NCBI GenBank assembly: GCA_023853785.1 | Contig: JAJIRX010000932.1 | Coordinates: forward strand, 1-64,000 | Direction: 5' to 3' | Origin: Psilocybe azurescens | Taxonomy: Eukaryota; Basidiomycota; Agaricomycetes; Agaricales; Agrocybaceae | Length of the DNA: 64,000 bases | Shown: one piece after another, positions 24,247-36,086 of the stretch | Layout: each line of letters opens with the position of its first letter | Numbering within the stretch: the first letter of the stretch is position 1 | Made by a program: the position numbers and the translations under genes | Notes under the pieces: model-generated | Told to the model about the DNA's origin: nothing | Database searches by the model: none | Seen by the model: only the letters and a program-made list of their open reading frames with translations

Positions 24247-26585
24247 GTATGCGTATTGCTATGACCTCTATAGGCCATTCTATGGACTTACCTCCGATAT
24301 CCCTAATAAGCCGCCCATCCAACTCCTCTTGCAATGCATCGGGACTTGGCTTGAGGATCCCCAGGAGGGCCGTTTCTCGGGTTACGAACGGCCAAACGAA
24401 CTCTTTTATGAACATTATGGCGTTTCGGACTATGCATCGTCTTCCACTTCCATTTCCACTTATGGGTCTAATTGGCGTCAAAAAGCAATCCCAGCCCTTT
24501 GTCACGCTGTTCGTGTGCAGCGAACGACATCTCAATGAGGCGCAGCCCCCTTACGTCCAGTATGAGGGCACCCTGGACTCTTCATTGCTCGATGACGACC
24601 ACGTGGAGGTCAACCCACAACTTCCTACCTTGCCACCAGCAGTGAAGTCCATGTTGACTAAGGATCTGCCCCCGCCGATCCTGACACAGATTATATGGAC
24701 CACCTCCCTCCTATTACGGCAGGAGGCCCTCTCTCGCCCTTGTCATTTTTCCAGGATTGGCAGAGCATCCCACTATCCGAAGACCCTCTTCACCACGAAA
24801 TATATATCTCGAGCATGCAACTGCCTCGGAAATTAGGCCAGAAGGAACGCGGAGCTTCCATGCGTTCTGATGACGATGAAACGAGTCCAGAAAGATGCCC
24901 GTACCCGTCGTTGCTGGATATTGGCCATGAATGGGTGACCAGTCCAGAGTCAGTGGACACCGACTTGGATGATGAAAGCGTCCTTTCTTCTTCGACGTCA
25001 TCGTTATCGCCGCCTTATCCCGATTCAGATCTCCGCCAGTTTACAGACTCGGAAGAGTACCTCGACGATGTTGACGACGACCTTTATTTCCCTCATGCAT
25101 CACCATCATCGACGCAGTCGCCTGTAACCGACTTATACCACCCCTAGAACAATACCCTTCGCATTACGAGCATTTGTACAATCCTATCATCACATCACCG
25201 CATGAGCCACCACAATCACCACCATCTGCACCGCAGATCGGAGATCCACCACCGCCGTCTCCGTTATCATTGTGTCCGTCATTTTCAATGATTGACCATT
25301 TTTCAGCCGAATTATTTAGTACCCCCTCTGAACGGGGAGGAGGAGCGTCCACATCATCGACAGCTCATCCCCGTTCTTTCAGCTCGTTTTACGAGCTTGA
25401 CGACGCGTTACTACCATGCTCACCATCTCGCCGCCGCTCGAAGGAGCTGCCCACGCTAGACGACGACTCGTCCGGTCTTCAATGTCCCGGATCCTTCACT
25501 GCAACCTCTCACCCTTCTGCCCCCGCCGCCGACACATCCACACCTAGCGCTGCCTCCGCTGAACCGTCGCCGCAGGGGGTACCACCCCAGCGCACGCAAT
25601 GGCTCAGCCTCCCCGGTGCAGAGACCGACGACGACCTGATACCGAGGGAACTGGCATCGAAGAACTACGTTCCGGACCCAACGATCACCGTGCCGAGCTC
25701 ACAACCTCGTGGGAGCCTGCTCATCTGGGGCCCCACCTCGTCGCGCCTCGGGCTCGGGCTCAACGGCTCATTTGCGAGTGATCTCTTCCCGCCGGCACCG
25801 CGCTCACCGTCCCCGGAGAACCTCGACCTCGACCCGGCGACGCTCGCGGAGCTCGCCCCGAGGGGCAGAGCGAGGAGGCGCAGAAGTTGTATGAGATGAG
25901 GCTGAAGACGGCGAAGAGTGAGAGCTGGGAGCGGGAGCGGTGTCGCGAGCTGTCGGCGCTGTTGAGGTTGAAGCTGAAGTTGGACGAGAAAAAGCCTGAA
26001 CCTGACCACGGCCCCGTGCACCAGGTGTCTTTGCAGCAGCCTTTAGTCGATGTCGACGCGGCGGCGGCGGCTCTGCCCCGTCGATCTGCTTCTTTTCCGT
26101 GTCCAAGTTCAACATCAACTTCGGTATCGCCGAGTAGTGCGCTTATCAGTAGTTCTCCGTCTCCTCAACGCTCTCCGCCTAGAAGATCGTCGTCGTCGTT
26201 GTCGTCGAAGGCGAAAATAACGAGCATGGCTCAACTAGTCGCCAATATGGTCTTCCATCGCCAGCAGGAATCACCAAAGCGGAATTCCCATCATGCTGCG
26301 GGCCGCAGCAGCCGGACGAGTTCTCTGCCGACAGCTGCTGCCGCTGCCCAGTTCGGCAGTGGCAGCGGTGCGAGGGCACACCCTACGCCCCGCTCGCCTC
26401 TGCGCCAAGTAACCCTGCCGCAGAGCGACGATGATGTACTAGAGGAGGAAGACCAAGACCAATGTCTGTCGCCCTTGACGCCGTTTGGATTGTGTGAGTC
26501 TCCGTTGAGCTACAGTTACTTGACGGAGCTCGAGCCGCTGCCGCTGCCGATCCAGACCTGCGGAAAGGAGCACGACCAAACCTGA
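24247..26585 (+). CDS. Serine/proline-rich protein, unknown
   Basis: I reconstruct one long protein from four plus-strand frames that follow one another. The N-terminal part is ordered (CYDLYRPFYGL, IQLLLQCIGTWLEDP, GYERPNELFYEHYG). An intron at 24422-24494 probably joins it to the next frame. The rest is acidic and serine- and proline-rich, with a short conserved-looking stretch (RGSLLIWGPTSSRLGLGL) and a basic helical segment (AQKLYEMRLKTAKSE, about 25.9 kb). Frames switch at C runs 24669-24673, 25141-25144 and 25856-25859, always as if one C were missing. The unbroken protein would be about 750 aa. There is no enzyme motif, signal peptide or membrane helix. The start is uncertain; ATGs at 24121 and 24125 precede a GTGAGT donor. 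A regulatory or scaffold role is only a guess. Confidence 0.6.
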
Positions 26586-27690
26586 CTGCGATGTACACGA
26601 TACAGGTTTGTTTCTTTGCTTTTACATCTGGAATGGAATGGCTCGCTGATGTTTTTTCCCTCTGAAGCTTCAGCTTTACATCCCGCTGTGTAGCTGTTTG
26701 TCGTCGCTCTTCACTAGGAAGAAAATGAATGTACCACTACCACCTCACCCTCAAGGAGGCCTTTGCCTTTCTCTCTCTCCTCATCACTCCCGCAGGCTTC
26801 GTCTCTTCTCTTTAGTCGGATTGAATGTCATCACCATCATCCATCCCATTCATTCCTACTATCCTCTCTACTTTTGTTTAACGTACTACTCATCGTTCGT
26901 TTGTTTTGTGGAAAGGTCCCCCAAGATTCAGGGAGTTGGATATCTGGTTTTCCATTCTTTTCTGGCTTTTTTTGTTTTTCTTTCTCATATATATCACACG
27001 AATTTAATCGTTATCTGATAGCATCGCGTATGTACGAACGAGGTTTCTCCCTTTCGACTTCTTTTTCCTGTCCTCTCGCCTTTTTCTGGAATCTGTTGTG
27101 TCCTTCAAGATGCGATATCAATTTCCGATCTCTCCGGCAAACACGATTTTTTCTTCAAAGAGTGCTTACTTGCAATCTTCATTCATTTCTGAGTCCGTTT
27201 GCTGGTTCTATTTCTTTACAGTTTTCCTTACCTTACCCCTGCTGTAGCTATATATTTTTCTCTGTTTCGATCTGTGCTTCAAGTCGTTTTTCTCTGTGAT
27301 TTACAAAACGTCTTCTCGAGTGTTCTTCTCTTCTCTTACCTCGGCCCATGCGGCGTTGCCTGACAAGCTTTCTATGACGTTAATCCGCCCGAACGTTTTC
27401 TTTTACTTCTACTTAGTTATTATTTCATGCGATACCTATTACCTATTCATTCTATACTCTGACCTGTGTCTTTATCTCCGATGATCTGTATCAGTTTTGC
27501 TTTCGTTCGGCGGAGCTTGAGATGATTGCTCTGGTTTCTTGGAATCTCTTATATGCCTTGTGCTCGTCCCTACTCATGCGCCGAGATCAGTCTAAGCTAC
27601 TCGTAGTGCGAATCGTCCGTTAATCCGCATATCCCGGCAACTACCCGCAACCGGACGATGAAAATGGACTTTTGTCTGTCGACACTCAAA
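26586..27690. other. Pyrimidine-rich intergenic DNA
   Basis: The plus strand is strongly T/C-rich from 26700 to 27480, which creates long meaningless frames of Phe, Ser and Leu. It probably contains the 3' UTR of the serine-rich gene and promoter DNA for the C2 gene. Confidence 0.55.
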
Positions 27691-27714
27691 ATGGACTGTG
27701 ACGACAGGGGCTGT

Positions 27715-27722
27715 CTATAAAT
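27715..27722 (+). promoter_or_regulatory. TATA box of the C2-domain gene
   Basis: TATAAATA lies 109 bp before the chosen start at 27824. This position makes a start downstream of it, not the longer open frame reaching upstream, the sensible choice. Confidence 0.5.
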
Positions 27723-27823
27723 ACGGAACTTCATCACCTCTACTCCAAACCACCGTCAGACTTGAGACTCCAGCGACACCCAACGATGCCAGGCGGACTA
27801 CGCAACCCCTCAGCGTCACGCAG

Positions 27824-29409
27824 ATGGTGGAGAAGATTGGCACGGCGGTGCATAATGCGAAAGACGGCGCTCAGAGCAAGAAGGAAACGCTGACGAAGAA
27901 GATGGCTGAGCATGGCCTGGCAATTCCGTATGTGGATTTACAGATCCAGGTGAATCAATCATTTGTTGGGTCTCTGTTATGCTGTGGGCTATTAGAAACT
28001 TGGAGGAGAACTAATAGTGACTGCGTGGATCTTTGTGTGCAGTTTATTGGTGCCTCGGGGCTTCCCAAGATGGATATGGTGGGATCTGCCGATCCGTATT
28101 TCATCGCCAAGCTGGACGATAAGATTTCATTCGTGTGCGTCCGTTTTGCCTCTTTCTTGCCTTGCTGAGCGTTCTTATGACGTTCCACTGTGCTGTCTAG
28201 GTCTACAGTCAAGCAGAACACCCTAGCGCCTGTATGGAACGAGGTATGGCGCGTGAAGAATGTTCCAGCCATTGCCGACTTGGAGATTAAGGTCATGGAC
28301 AAGGACGAGGGCTCGATGACGGATGATTATATTGGCAAGACGAAAACGAGTGTCAACGGAGGTGCGAAGGAGCTTGAGATTACTGGGCCACTTTTCAGGC
28401 GTTCGAGAGGGGAATTTTGGGTCAAAGTAAATGGTTCACTTATATTGCAGGTTTTTGTTGATATTTCATACTCACCCCTGCATTTCGTCAGATTGAAAGC
28501 AAACCAGCCGCCGATGAAGAACCATTCCAATATCCCTACCTCTTCGACGGGCCTATCCGTTTCTCGCGCCATTATTCACCGACAGTGGGCAAGCTCACCA
28601 ACCTAGACGGCGATGCACGTCTCTACTCCACATGGAAGATGTACCTCAGAGGCATCCCCCTCTTTTTGGGGACGTCCATCAACCCTGGAACAAGGACTAC
28701 AAAGCCGCGCAGAGCATCTTCCAGGGACCTACCAGCGTTGCCGTGCGCAGTGGGATCCAGGCCGGCCACCGCATGCTGTACGCGCACCGCGGGGAACGGC
28801 TTCGGCGTTATAGACGACGACGCCGGTATTATGCAACTCCTGCATGGAGGCCCGAGCCGCCCAGGTGCAAACGCACCCCAACCCCACCGCGTGAAGCCAG
28901 CCGTGTACACATACATCATCTCCTCCGAGGATGACTCGTTCCGGTTCTCGGAGACGGGTGCCGCTTTCTTCGTCGACTTTGCGAGTAAACACGCGCTGCA
29001 CTCGAACTGCGCTGAGACGGTGCGCTATAGCGGAGAATTCCACCCGCGTCCTGAGGGTGGGTGGGATCGCTTCTCGGACGATGTCCAGGACGACCAGGTG
29101 CACTGGGAGCTGGTGATCGATAATAACTCGGGGACTTACGCTCCTGATAAAGGGATGCTCCCCGCTTTGCAGCATCTTTTGGAATACAATTTCCCTAGCT
29201 TTAAGATCTTTGCGCTGGATCATGGGGATGAGGAGTTGAAGAAGAGCCGGGAGGCGTGTAGAGATTATGCTCTCAAATTTCGCGGCGTACAGCAGGAGGA
29301 GCTGCAACCACATGCTCAGGAGGGAGAGGAAACCCTCAGTCATCATGCGTCGGTTACGATTAACAATGCAGAACAGAGTGTCGAGCACGCTTTCACTGGC
29401 AAGTCGTAG
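27824..29409 (+). CDS. C2-domain protein with conserved C-terminal region
   Basis: The ATG at 27824 begins MVEKIGTAVHNAKDG. Introns at 27950-28042, 28135-28200 and 28427-28491 join in frame. A C2 domain starts at exon 2: VQFIGASGLPKMDMVGSADP with YFIAKLDD, then NTLAPVWNEVWRV and IKVMDKDEGSMTDDYIGKT. The Asp residues needed for calcium binding (MDMVGSADP, MDKDEGSMTDD) are present, so calcium-dependent membrane binding is likely. A roughly 300-residue C-terminal part follows (RFSRHYSPTVGKL, WKMYLRGIPLF, AAQSIFQGPTSVAV, GAAFFVDFASKHALH, TYAPDKGMLPALQHLLE); it seems conserved in fungi but I cannot name its function. Apparent indels at T5 28663-28667 and near 28781-28786 move the frame out and back. 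An upstream ATG at 27786 heads an overlapping 35-codon frame. Confidence 0.82.
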
Positions 29410-29623
29410 GCTGCATGCTTGAAGGTGTGTTTGCTAAGTTGCTGCGTTGGAAGTGACTATGATGTTCTTGCGGCCGTTGTCCTTATGTTTTGACTTTTCT
29501 CTGGATATTTATTTAATGTACGATATGTATTTTTGGAAATGTTTAAGCTGTCTGTACTTTTGTAATACGTGATTTTTGGATATTTGAACTTGGGTACTTT
29601 TCAATCTCATGTACTCGCTTGTC
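29410..29623. other. 3' flank of the C2 gene
   Basis: The DNA is T-rich with no coding signal and is probably the 3' UTR and terminator region. Confidence 0.4.
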
Positions 29624-30340
29624 CTATACAGAGCTTAGTCGTACCATTTCCGATACTGTGTCGAAGACGAGACTCACGTTTTCTAGAAACTCAATGCATT
29701 CGCCTTCAATTAACTGCTTCAATTGAATCGGCAGTAGCCTATACGAGCCATTGACTGACGGCAGACTCACGCAAGCTAGTACCAAATCGGACGCCCCAAC
29801 ATCCCAACGGTTATTCGGTAATGAAGACAGGGCCCCCAGCTGATCAAGACTGAAACAGAATTCTGACAATGTTGTATCGAACACCCTGTGCGAAATTTTA
29901 GGTCACGAATGTCGAGCAAATGGGAAAGATGGAGTACAATGGTATATGCTAAAAGGCACCAGCAGGACTTTATTCCATTCTGAATATGAGTATGACTCCA
30001 ACATCGAAGAAAGGACGAACCTAAAACAGTCATCAGGGAAGTAGATAACATGAATGACTGCCAATGAGTGGGGATCAGACTAGTGAGAATTGCGATTGTA
30101 GTTATGTACAAACTTACGATTAAGAAGAGGTCTTGACGGCGAAGTAACATCATAGGTCGCAGAAGGTTTATAAATTTGAATCCCGCTCATTCTTTGGGTA
30201 TCTTGTCGATTCCCCCAGTTCCTGGTTGACTCGTTTAGGCGGAGAATAGATACATGACTAAAAAAGCTATGAGGCCTATAGCGCCTAAAGCCCGCTGCAT
30301 CATTCTCTAAGAATAATAGTGAATTGTCCAGCCTTTCCAC
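29624..30340 (-). CDS. Possible hypothetical gene, two or three exons
   Basis: The ATG at 30340 opens a first exon (MERLDNSLLFLENDAAGF...) ending at a clean GTAAGT donor at 30117. The second block (29884-29624) reads smoothly (LPNNRWDVGASDLVLACVSL, QLIEGECIEFLENVSLVFD) to a stop. A middle exon at 29890-30010 is plausible, but its frame is unclear. There is no known domain. It may be a real lineage-specific gene or chance. Confidence 0.28.
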
Positions 30341-31320
30341 AGAGCGTCAATAAACAATAGTCTGAAGAACGTGCGCCGCTCGGGAAGCTTACCTCAGATA
30401 AGAGGAGCGATCGCTGGGCTATGAGGTCATGACTAAAGGGGAATAGATACTTGGCACAGTACAATAATAATGACGCGAATAAGATGTACTGCAAAGATGT
30501 CTCCTCTTCATTCTTCTAGCTTGTATACATCTCCAATGACACCTGATCCTAGAACTAAGCCAGGAGGCACCAAAGGCCTGAAAGAAATAGAAGACCGTGG
30601 AGACCCAGATAGACCCTAATACAAGAATAGGTAAGCAGAATGTGTACGTCGCTCTTATACCGTCTGTTGGACGCGTTATAATAGAAACCTAACGTTCATT
30701 TGGACAATGCGCTGCTACGTACAGAAAGTTGACTACGATCCGCCAATCAGGCCTCCCACTGAGGCTGCAAATGCTGAGGGTTACTGCCAAACTAGACTGA
30801 GGTTAATGTTGAGATTTTGTGACCTATCGCGTGCTCACTGGGCCTATAGAATGGAGTTTTTTGCAATTGTGGGTATAGATGGCGTGAAAGTGACAGTGAC
30901 GAACACTGTAATGAATGCATATGTTCAGTATGAAAATGGTAAGCACCCAGAGTCAGACAGAGAGGTTTCATACATGGAATCAGACCACAAGTAGAGACCA
31001 TGGCCACGATAGCACGCTTCTGTGCGGGAGAGAATCGGCGGTATACGGTTTCGTCGAAGTCAAAGCCTCCTACACCGTCTTTTCAACCTTTCAAACTAAA
31101 CAACCCCGGATGCCCTAGGCAGAAGCCTGTAGCGGTCTGGGTTCCCGCTACCATACAAGTCCACGGCCGCCCCAGGAAACATGTACTGGAGTAACGGGTG
31201 TGACGATCTGAGAGTTGTAACGTCGAAGCCTGACTTGATTCAGACTTATCTTGGGACAGATAGTCCAACGGTTGTGCCGTGTGCAATTCCGGCATGTTCC
31301 ATTTTAGGCAGAAACGTTAC
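30341..31320. other. Intergenic, nothing supported
   Basis: Frames of up to 95 codons (30707-30994 plus) lack any recognisable sequence. The region leads into the transposon nest. Confidence 0.4.
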
Positions 31321-31340
31321 AAAGCCGTTTGCCTAGTCTC

Positions 31341-32082
31341 GGCGTCCCATCCTCTTTAGGCCAGTCATCCATATTAGGATGACTCACCTTCAGAGTCTGG
31401 GATCCCATCAACCAAGTTAAGGGACCTTTGCGTTCGGTGTTTTTGGCAATTTCTCAGAGCTGACGTAAACATTTCTCATACGTTCACACTCATTTATCTC
31501 TCTCACCCATCGCGTTGCAATCGTCATGTCCCCTTCCAAAGTCCATCCATTTGCTTGTTCAGAACTCTGCTTTATAACAACCAGAAACATATGCAAGTCT
31601 CTCAACATCGAGATATTGAAATTCTGGTCCAGCATTTTATCCGGAAGATATTTGTGTTTGATGCTGATATGCTATTGCAGCAATGGACTTATCAGGTCGG
31701 ATGTCTTCGATTTGCGGGTCAGAATGGTGTGGTGCATGTCAATCATCTGTGCTAACGAGAACGCCACAGCAGCAACTTGAATCGCAAAATCTTGCAGTCG
31801 ACTTTGACAAAGTCCTGAAAACCAGGAGATCATTAATGTAGCAGATGCCGGGCGGATGGTGTACATTGCAAGAGAGATACTGATGATTTTAATAACATGA
31901 TTGGCTATGCTAGTAATAATATTGATACATAAATGAAGCACGAACGTACAAGAAATGTTTACGTCAGCTCTGAGAAATTGCCAAAAACACCGCAAAGGTC
32001 CCTTAACTTGGTTGATGGGATCCCAGACTCTGAAGGTGAGTCATCCTAATATGGATGACTGGCCTAAAGAGGATGGGACGCC
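31341..32082. repeat. Long inverted repeat with about 430-bp loop
   Basis: The left arm at about 31341-31497 is the near-perfect reverse complement of the right arm at about 31927-32082. Matching anchors are CCTCTTTAGGCCAGTCATCC (left) and its inverse at 32049-32074, and GCTGACGTAAACATTTCT and its inverse near 31950-31970. Both arms carry the same degraded coding sequence, related to the N-terminal side of the helicase scrap just downstream. A transcript through it would fold into a stem of about 155 bp. Confidence 0.85.
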
Positions 32083-32173
32083 AGACTACCGTTTGCCTTC
32101 GAAAAATTTGCTCCCCTGTCCGCGAATGAAGAACATATTGGCTGCTTAATGAAACATTCTTGTATTGTCCAAA

Positions 32174-32520
32174 GGCATCCTGAAAGAAGATCAGAGCCTT
32201 CGGGACTATCAAATTGAAGCCACCAATTATGTCATTTCCCGAAGTGGGGATCTCTGCGTTATTGCACCAATGGGGGCCGGAAAGTCACTGCTCTGACACA
32301 GAGGGGTGGAATATCAATTGTGGTAATACCTTATGCGAGTTTAGGATATCAAGCAGAAGAGCGGTTAGTGCGATATTCATATTTTTTAGAAGTAGCTCTT
32401 GCATGTATTCAATGCATTATCTCTGTAAACATACCGGGACGAATATTAAATGCACCTTCCTTCATTGGGGAGCTTGCTCCCATCTCTACTGCCGATACCG
32501 AAATGTCTAAGCCCACGTGA
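32174..32520 (+). pseudogene. RecQ-like DEAD helicase N-terminal scrap
   Basis: The reading SLRDYQIEATNYVISRSGD, then CVIAPMGAGKSLL, is the Q-motif side and Walker A of a RecQ-type helicase. After a gap and frame change comes GGISIVVIPYASLGYQAEE, the motif Ia region. The middle is deleted and later motifs (DEAH, helicase C) are absent. Such scraps are common in repeat-rich basidiomycete regions. Confidence 0.6.
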
Positions 32521-32578
32521 TCCGCTGACTTTTTGATGGTCACCCCGTGAGAACTTTGTAAGCGGCAAGCGGCGAGCA

Positions 32579-32580
32579 TA
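32579..32580. repeat. Target-site TA, left side of DDE element
   Basis: The TA here and that at 42346-42347 flank the element. The empty copy at 63907-63908 has a single TA. Confidence 0.8.
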
Positions 32581-32819
32581 CAGTCGTGGACAGCCAAAGC
32601 CCACAAATCCGTTATCTGGGTGGGAACTCAATGAATCGGCGAGATTTTTCAGATTCTTGCTCAGAATCACGAAAGAGCGTTGAAAAGGCATCTCCGAAAA
32701 TTTTCCCACGAGTAATTAGAAAGTGCCAAATTTTTGGGCCGAAAAATCGCAATATATAGGTAGGAGAGTCAACTTTCTGTAGCCGGCCGAAATTAATTAA
32801 GAACCGCATCCAAATGCAT

Positions 32820-33330
32820 CATCGCTGTTCTCGAGACACTGCGATGACCTTTCTTTCGTACAGCCCATTGCGCCGCCTCACCCGTTAACCCCATACGATA
32901 GGCTGACATCCACCGCCATGAACGGTTAATGAACCGCCGTATCACCTCAACAGGACACCCATCGAGAGCCGCCAGGGCGGCATCCTTTGCTTGTTGGAAG
33001 GTATTTTAATCTACCTGTCGATATCGGTATTTAGCCCATCCCCAATACCATTAAATTTAACGGAGAGATAAGAAAAAGTGCTAAGCAACGAGGAAATCAC
33101 CATTTCGATGGGATTGAGTTCACAATGAAACTTGGGCAGAAAAATGCATTCATGACCTTTGTGTGAGAAGAAGCCGCTTTGCTCTTGGACTGATTACGGA
33201 GGCCAGAAATATTAGCGCCTGGGTTTCTTTTTCGGAGGCATTGTGGGTATGTGGGCATGCAGAACTCAAATTCATTATTTTTTGTGGGCCCACCTTTCGA
33301 TAAAAATCTTTGAAACGCGGTGAACACGCT
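32820..33330 (-). pseudogene. DDE transposase C-terminal remnant
   Basis: The minus strand reads CMPTYPQCLRKRNP, ISGLRNQSKSKAASSH, then FHCELNPIEMV, which carries the last catalytic Glu. Further on it reads LDGCPVEVIRRFINRSW with RWMSAYRMGLTGEAA. These blocks are typical of a fungal DDE superfamily endonuclease. An A5 run at 33140-33144 seems one base short, and stops occur near 33020. The two catalytic Asp residues would lie upstream and are absent. Confidence 0.7.
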
Positions 33331-33401
33331 CCGTCGGGTTGAAAGGAAAGCGATTGCGCACTTTTTCAGATTTTTCCTATGGGTTTTCGGGATTTGGCCA
33401 A

Positions 33402-33431
33402 ATTTTCAGAGTATGTTTCCTTATATGTACA
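33402..33431 (+). repeat. 30-bp direct repeat, left copy
   Basis: The sequence begins ATTTTCAGAGTA and ends TATATGTACA. It is identical to 42177-42206 and brackets the inserted Helitron DNA. Confidence 0.9.
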
Positions 33432-33432
33432 C

Positions 33433-33540
33433 AAGCTTTATGACCCGCCGCTCGCGTCGGGATTCGCTCGCTCACCCCCTGTGCTTCACGGCAGGGTCAA
33501 CAGCTTGCTGGGGCTGCGCCCCAGACCCCGCTTGTCGGCC
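33433..33540. repeat. Terminal hairpin module, copy 1
   Basis: TTTATGACCCGCCG begins the module and GGCAGGGTCAACAGC ends its first hairpin. A second hairpin, CTGGGGCTGCGCCCCAG, follows. The same module sits at 35930-36040 and, without the second hairpin, at 42088-42168. Confidence 0.85.
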
Positions 33541-33593
33541 CTGCGCCTCCTCATTGAAAAATAAATAGCAATTACAATTATTATATCTTGGGT

Positions 33594-33765
33594 GGGAATG
33601 AGCTTCCCTCATCCCCCTTTTTATTGACACTCCATGTCTCATGAAAATAATAATAATAGCAGTCACTCTTGGGGGATGAGCTGCCCTCATCCCCCCCTTG
33701 CTTCACACCCCTAATATAATGTGTGGGAGGGGATGAGCACAGCTCACCCCCTCCCCTACTCACAG
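33594..33765. repeat. Palindrome array, unit A (three hairpins)
   Basis: Three short GC-capped palindromes stand in AT-rich DNA. Cores are GGGAATGAGCTTCCCTCATCCCCC (written here as its halves GGGAATGAGC and CTCATCCCCC), GGGGGATGAGCTGCCCTCAT and GGGGATGAGCACAGCTCACC. Spacers contain CTCAT, AAAATAATAATA and CTTCACACC. Confidence 0.75.
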
Positions 33766-33850
33766 CCTGCCCTACAGCTTGTTGGGGTTGCACTCTTCCA
33801 TCCCACTATGGAGGCACATAGCATCTTCATAGTCAGATTATATACACTCA

Positions 33851-35440
33851 GTCAATAACAGTGAACAAATACACAAATATTTATACACAGCACTCTATAT
33901 TCTGTGTCCATTAAATTTCTTTTGCTTCAACAATCTCAAACTAAAATTTTAAACCATATTAAACCCATTCCAACTAATCCACAGTACCTTTACCACCATG
34001 TCTGTTTTAATATTCACACCCATAGCCACTCCCAATTAATCATTATTCTACTTTATATTTTATACAATACTGCACTACTCATTTACTATCTATCACTCAC
34101 CTCATAGGCACAGCACTATAGATGCCATGCTATTTTAAATTTCATAGCTTACACTCTTTCTCTTCACAACCAAAATATCTGTCTCTACACCCCACTACTT
34201 AAATTCTACAAAATTTAATCACATCAATCTACACCCTATAGTACATTACAATCTAAAATCAATTTTCATGACATATCACAGAGCATTCACCCCACTCACC
34301 ACTTCTGCTTCATCCTCAGGCCTACATCTTATCACTGCTCCATCTCTCTATCTCACTATAGACATTTGTAGCACCTCCATACTCACATTTTTTTACTGAC
34401 TGTCAATAACAGTGAACATTTCTGTCTCTATCTAACAATCTCACAAATCTCCAACCAAAATTTAAAACCATATTACACCCACTCCAACTAATCCACCACA
34501 ACTTCACCCCTGTACTCAGTCAATCTACATCCCTGCCTATCACCACTCCCAATTATTTGCCAATTATTGCCTCTATTACTTATAATACTTGACTGCCCTT
34601 TCATTTACCCACCAATATCTTGATATGCACAGCACCTGCGGCTGTGCCATTTAAATTTATAACTTGCACTTTTTTTCTTCCAAAATCCAAATAGCTGTTC
34701 TCAGCCCCCACCACTTTGGTCCTGTAAATGAATTAATCACATCAATCTATATCCTATAGTACATTACAATTCAAATATCAATTCCCACTCCTATTAGTTA
34801 ACACTCTCTTTAATTATACCCACTACATGGGCAAAGCATACTCCAGCTTTATTCTCAGACATTAAATTTACTACCTATACAGCACTGTATATCACCTATT
34901 TTCAATTACAAAGGCACATCTCAGTGCTATCTTTCTATCCAAATCTTTATTTAAATAGCACCCACACATCCACAAATCCCCCTGCTACTATGTGTCAGTC
35001 ATGAAGCTAAACAGCACAGTGGATCTGGGATTTGCTAAGGTGCTCTACACCTCCATACCAAAAATAATATCAATATTCCATCACTTCACCCTTTCTATGT
35101 CTAATGAAAAACATTTGGGTATGTCTCTACAAAAGCATGCCACCTTTAGTGCTATGTCCATGCTACTATACATTTCCACAATATATCCCCAGCCCACTCT
35201 TGAACAATTATTGTGTAGATTACTTGTAATAACATTCTTTTGCATAGAGAACTGGAATATTCTACTATGCACAGCACCTGCAGCACTGTATCATTTTAAA
35301 ATTTACAGATTACACTCCTCACAATTAAAATTTAAAATAGCTGTCCCCTGACCTTTCCCATTGTAAAATTGTGTCTCAGTGCTATCTTTCTGTCTACACC
35401 TTTATTTAAACAGTTCCAACTATAATTCATTTCATACTAA
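33851..35440. repeat. Degenerate tandem AT-rich units of about 550 bp
   Basis: The block starting GTCAATAACAGTGAACA recurs at 33851 and 34402. Within each copy the order is the same: CCATATTA.ACCCA, CCACTCCCAATTA, GCACAGCAC and ATCACATCAATCTA. A partial third copy (GCACAGCACCTGCAGC at about 35268; CTCAGTGCTATCTTTCT at 34922 and 35375) follows. No coding potential is seen. Confidence 0.7.
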
Positions 35441-35929
35441 CTTTTCCACTGTCCACAATGCCCCTGTTTTCATATTTATTTAGTTGTATTTATTTCAGCC
35501 TTTTAACTCTGTTATCCAATACATAGTCTCCATTACAAAGGTGTCAACCAACCACAATATCTGCAGACAGAAATGTCCCATTCAAATAGTCTTTGACACA
35601 GATTTATTGATCCACTTGCTCATAGTGCACTGTGCACTGTGCATGCAAGAGTGTGCATATTTTTGTTTTCAGAGCCACCCAAAGCAGCTTCAATACAGCT
35701 GGGTATGGCTAATAGACACATTGAGGGTTCATTATTTAAGCACAGAATGTTTTCCAGGCTTTGTGGCACCCTTATTTTGTTGTTTGCCAGTCACTGGTTG
35801 TTTATTTCAAAAGGCGCCTTTAGGCCCCAAAACACAACGGTGTGCTTTGTCATGATTAAGTAACTTGACTTACATAATTTGGTTTTTCCTTTTTAGAAAC
35901 CGTCCTCTCTTATATTATATCGAGGCTTT

Positions 35930-36040
35930 ATGACCCGCCGCTTCGGCGTGGGGGGATTCGCCGCTCACCCCCTGTGCTTCACGGCAGGGTCAACAGCTCG
36001 CTGGGGGCTGCGCCCCAGACCCCGCTTGTCGGCGCCCTGC
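35930..36040. repeat. Terminal hairpin module, copy 2 (unit A/B junction)
   Basis: Same order as copy 1: CTTTATGACCCGCCGC, CACGGCAGGGTCAACAGC, then GGGGGCTGCGCCCCAGAC. Its position between the two units marks the tandem junction. Confidence 0.85.
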
Positions 36041-36086
36041 GCCTCCTCATTGAAAAATAAATAATAGCAGTCACAATTATAATGTC

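Noticed and set aside
25665..26118. Minus-strand frames rich in Pro, Ser and Arg
   Set aside because: Antisense shadows of the GC-rich serine/proline gene.
26763..27299. 178-codon Phe/Ser/Leu-rich frame
   Set aside because: Produced by T/C-rich non-coding DNA; no real protein features.
28729..29388. 219-codon minus-strand frame
   Set aside because: Lies antisense to the conserved C-terminal part of the C2 protein.
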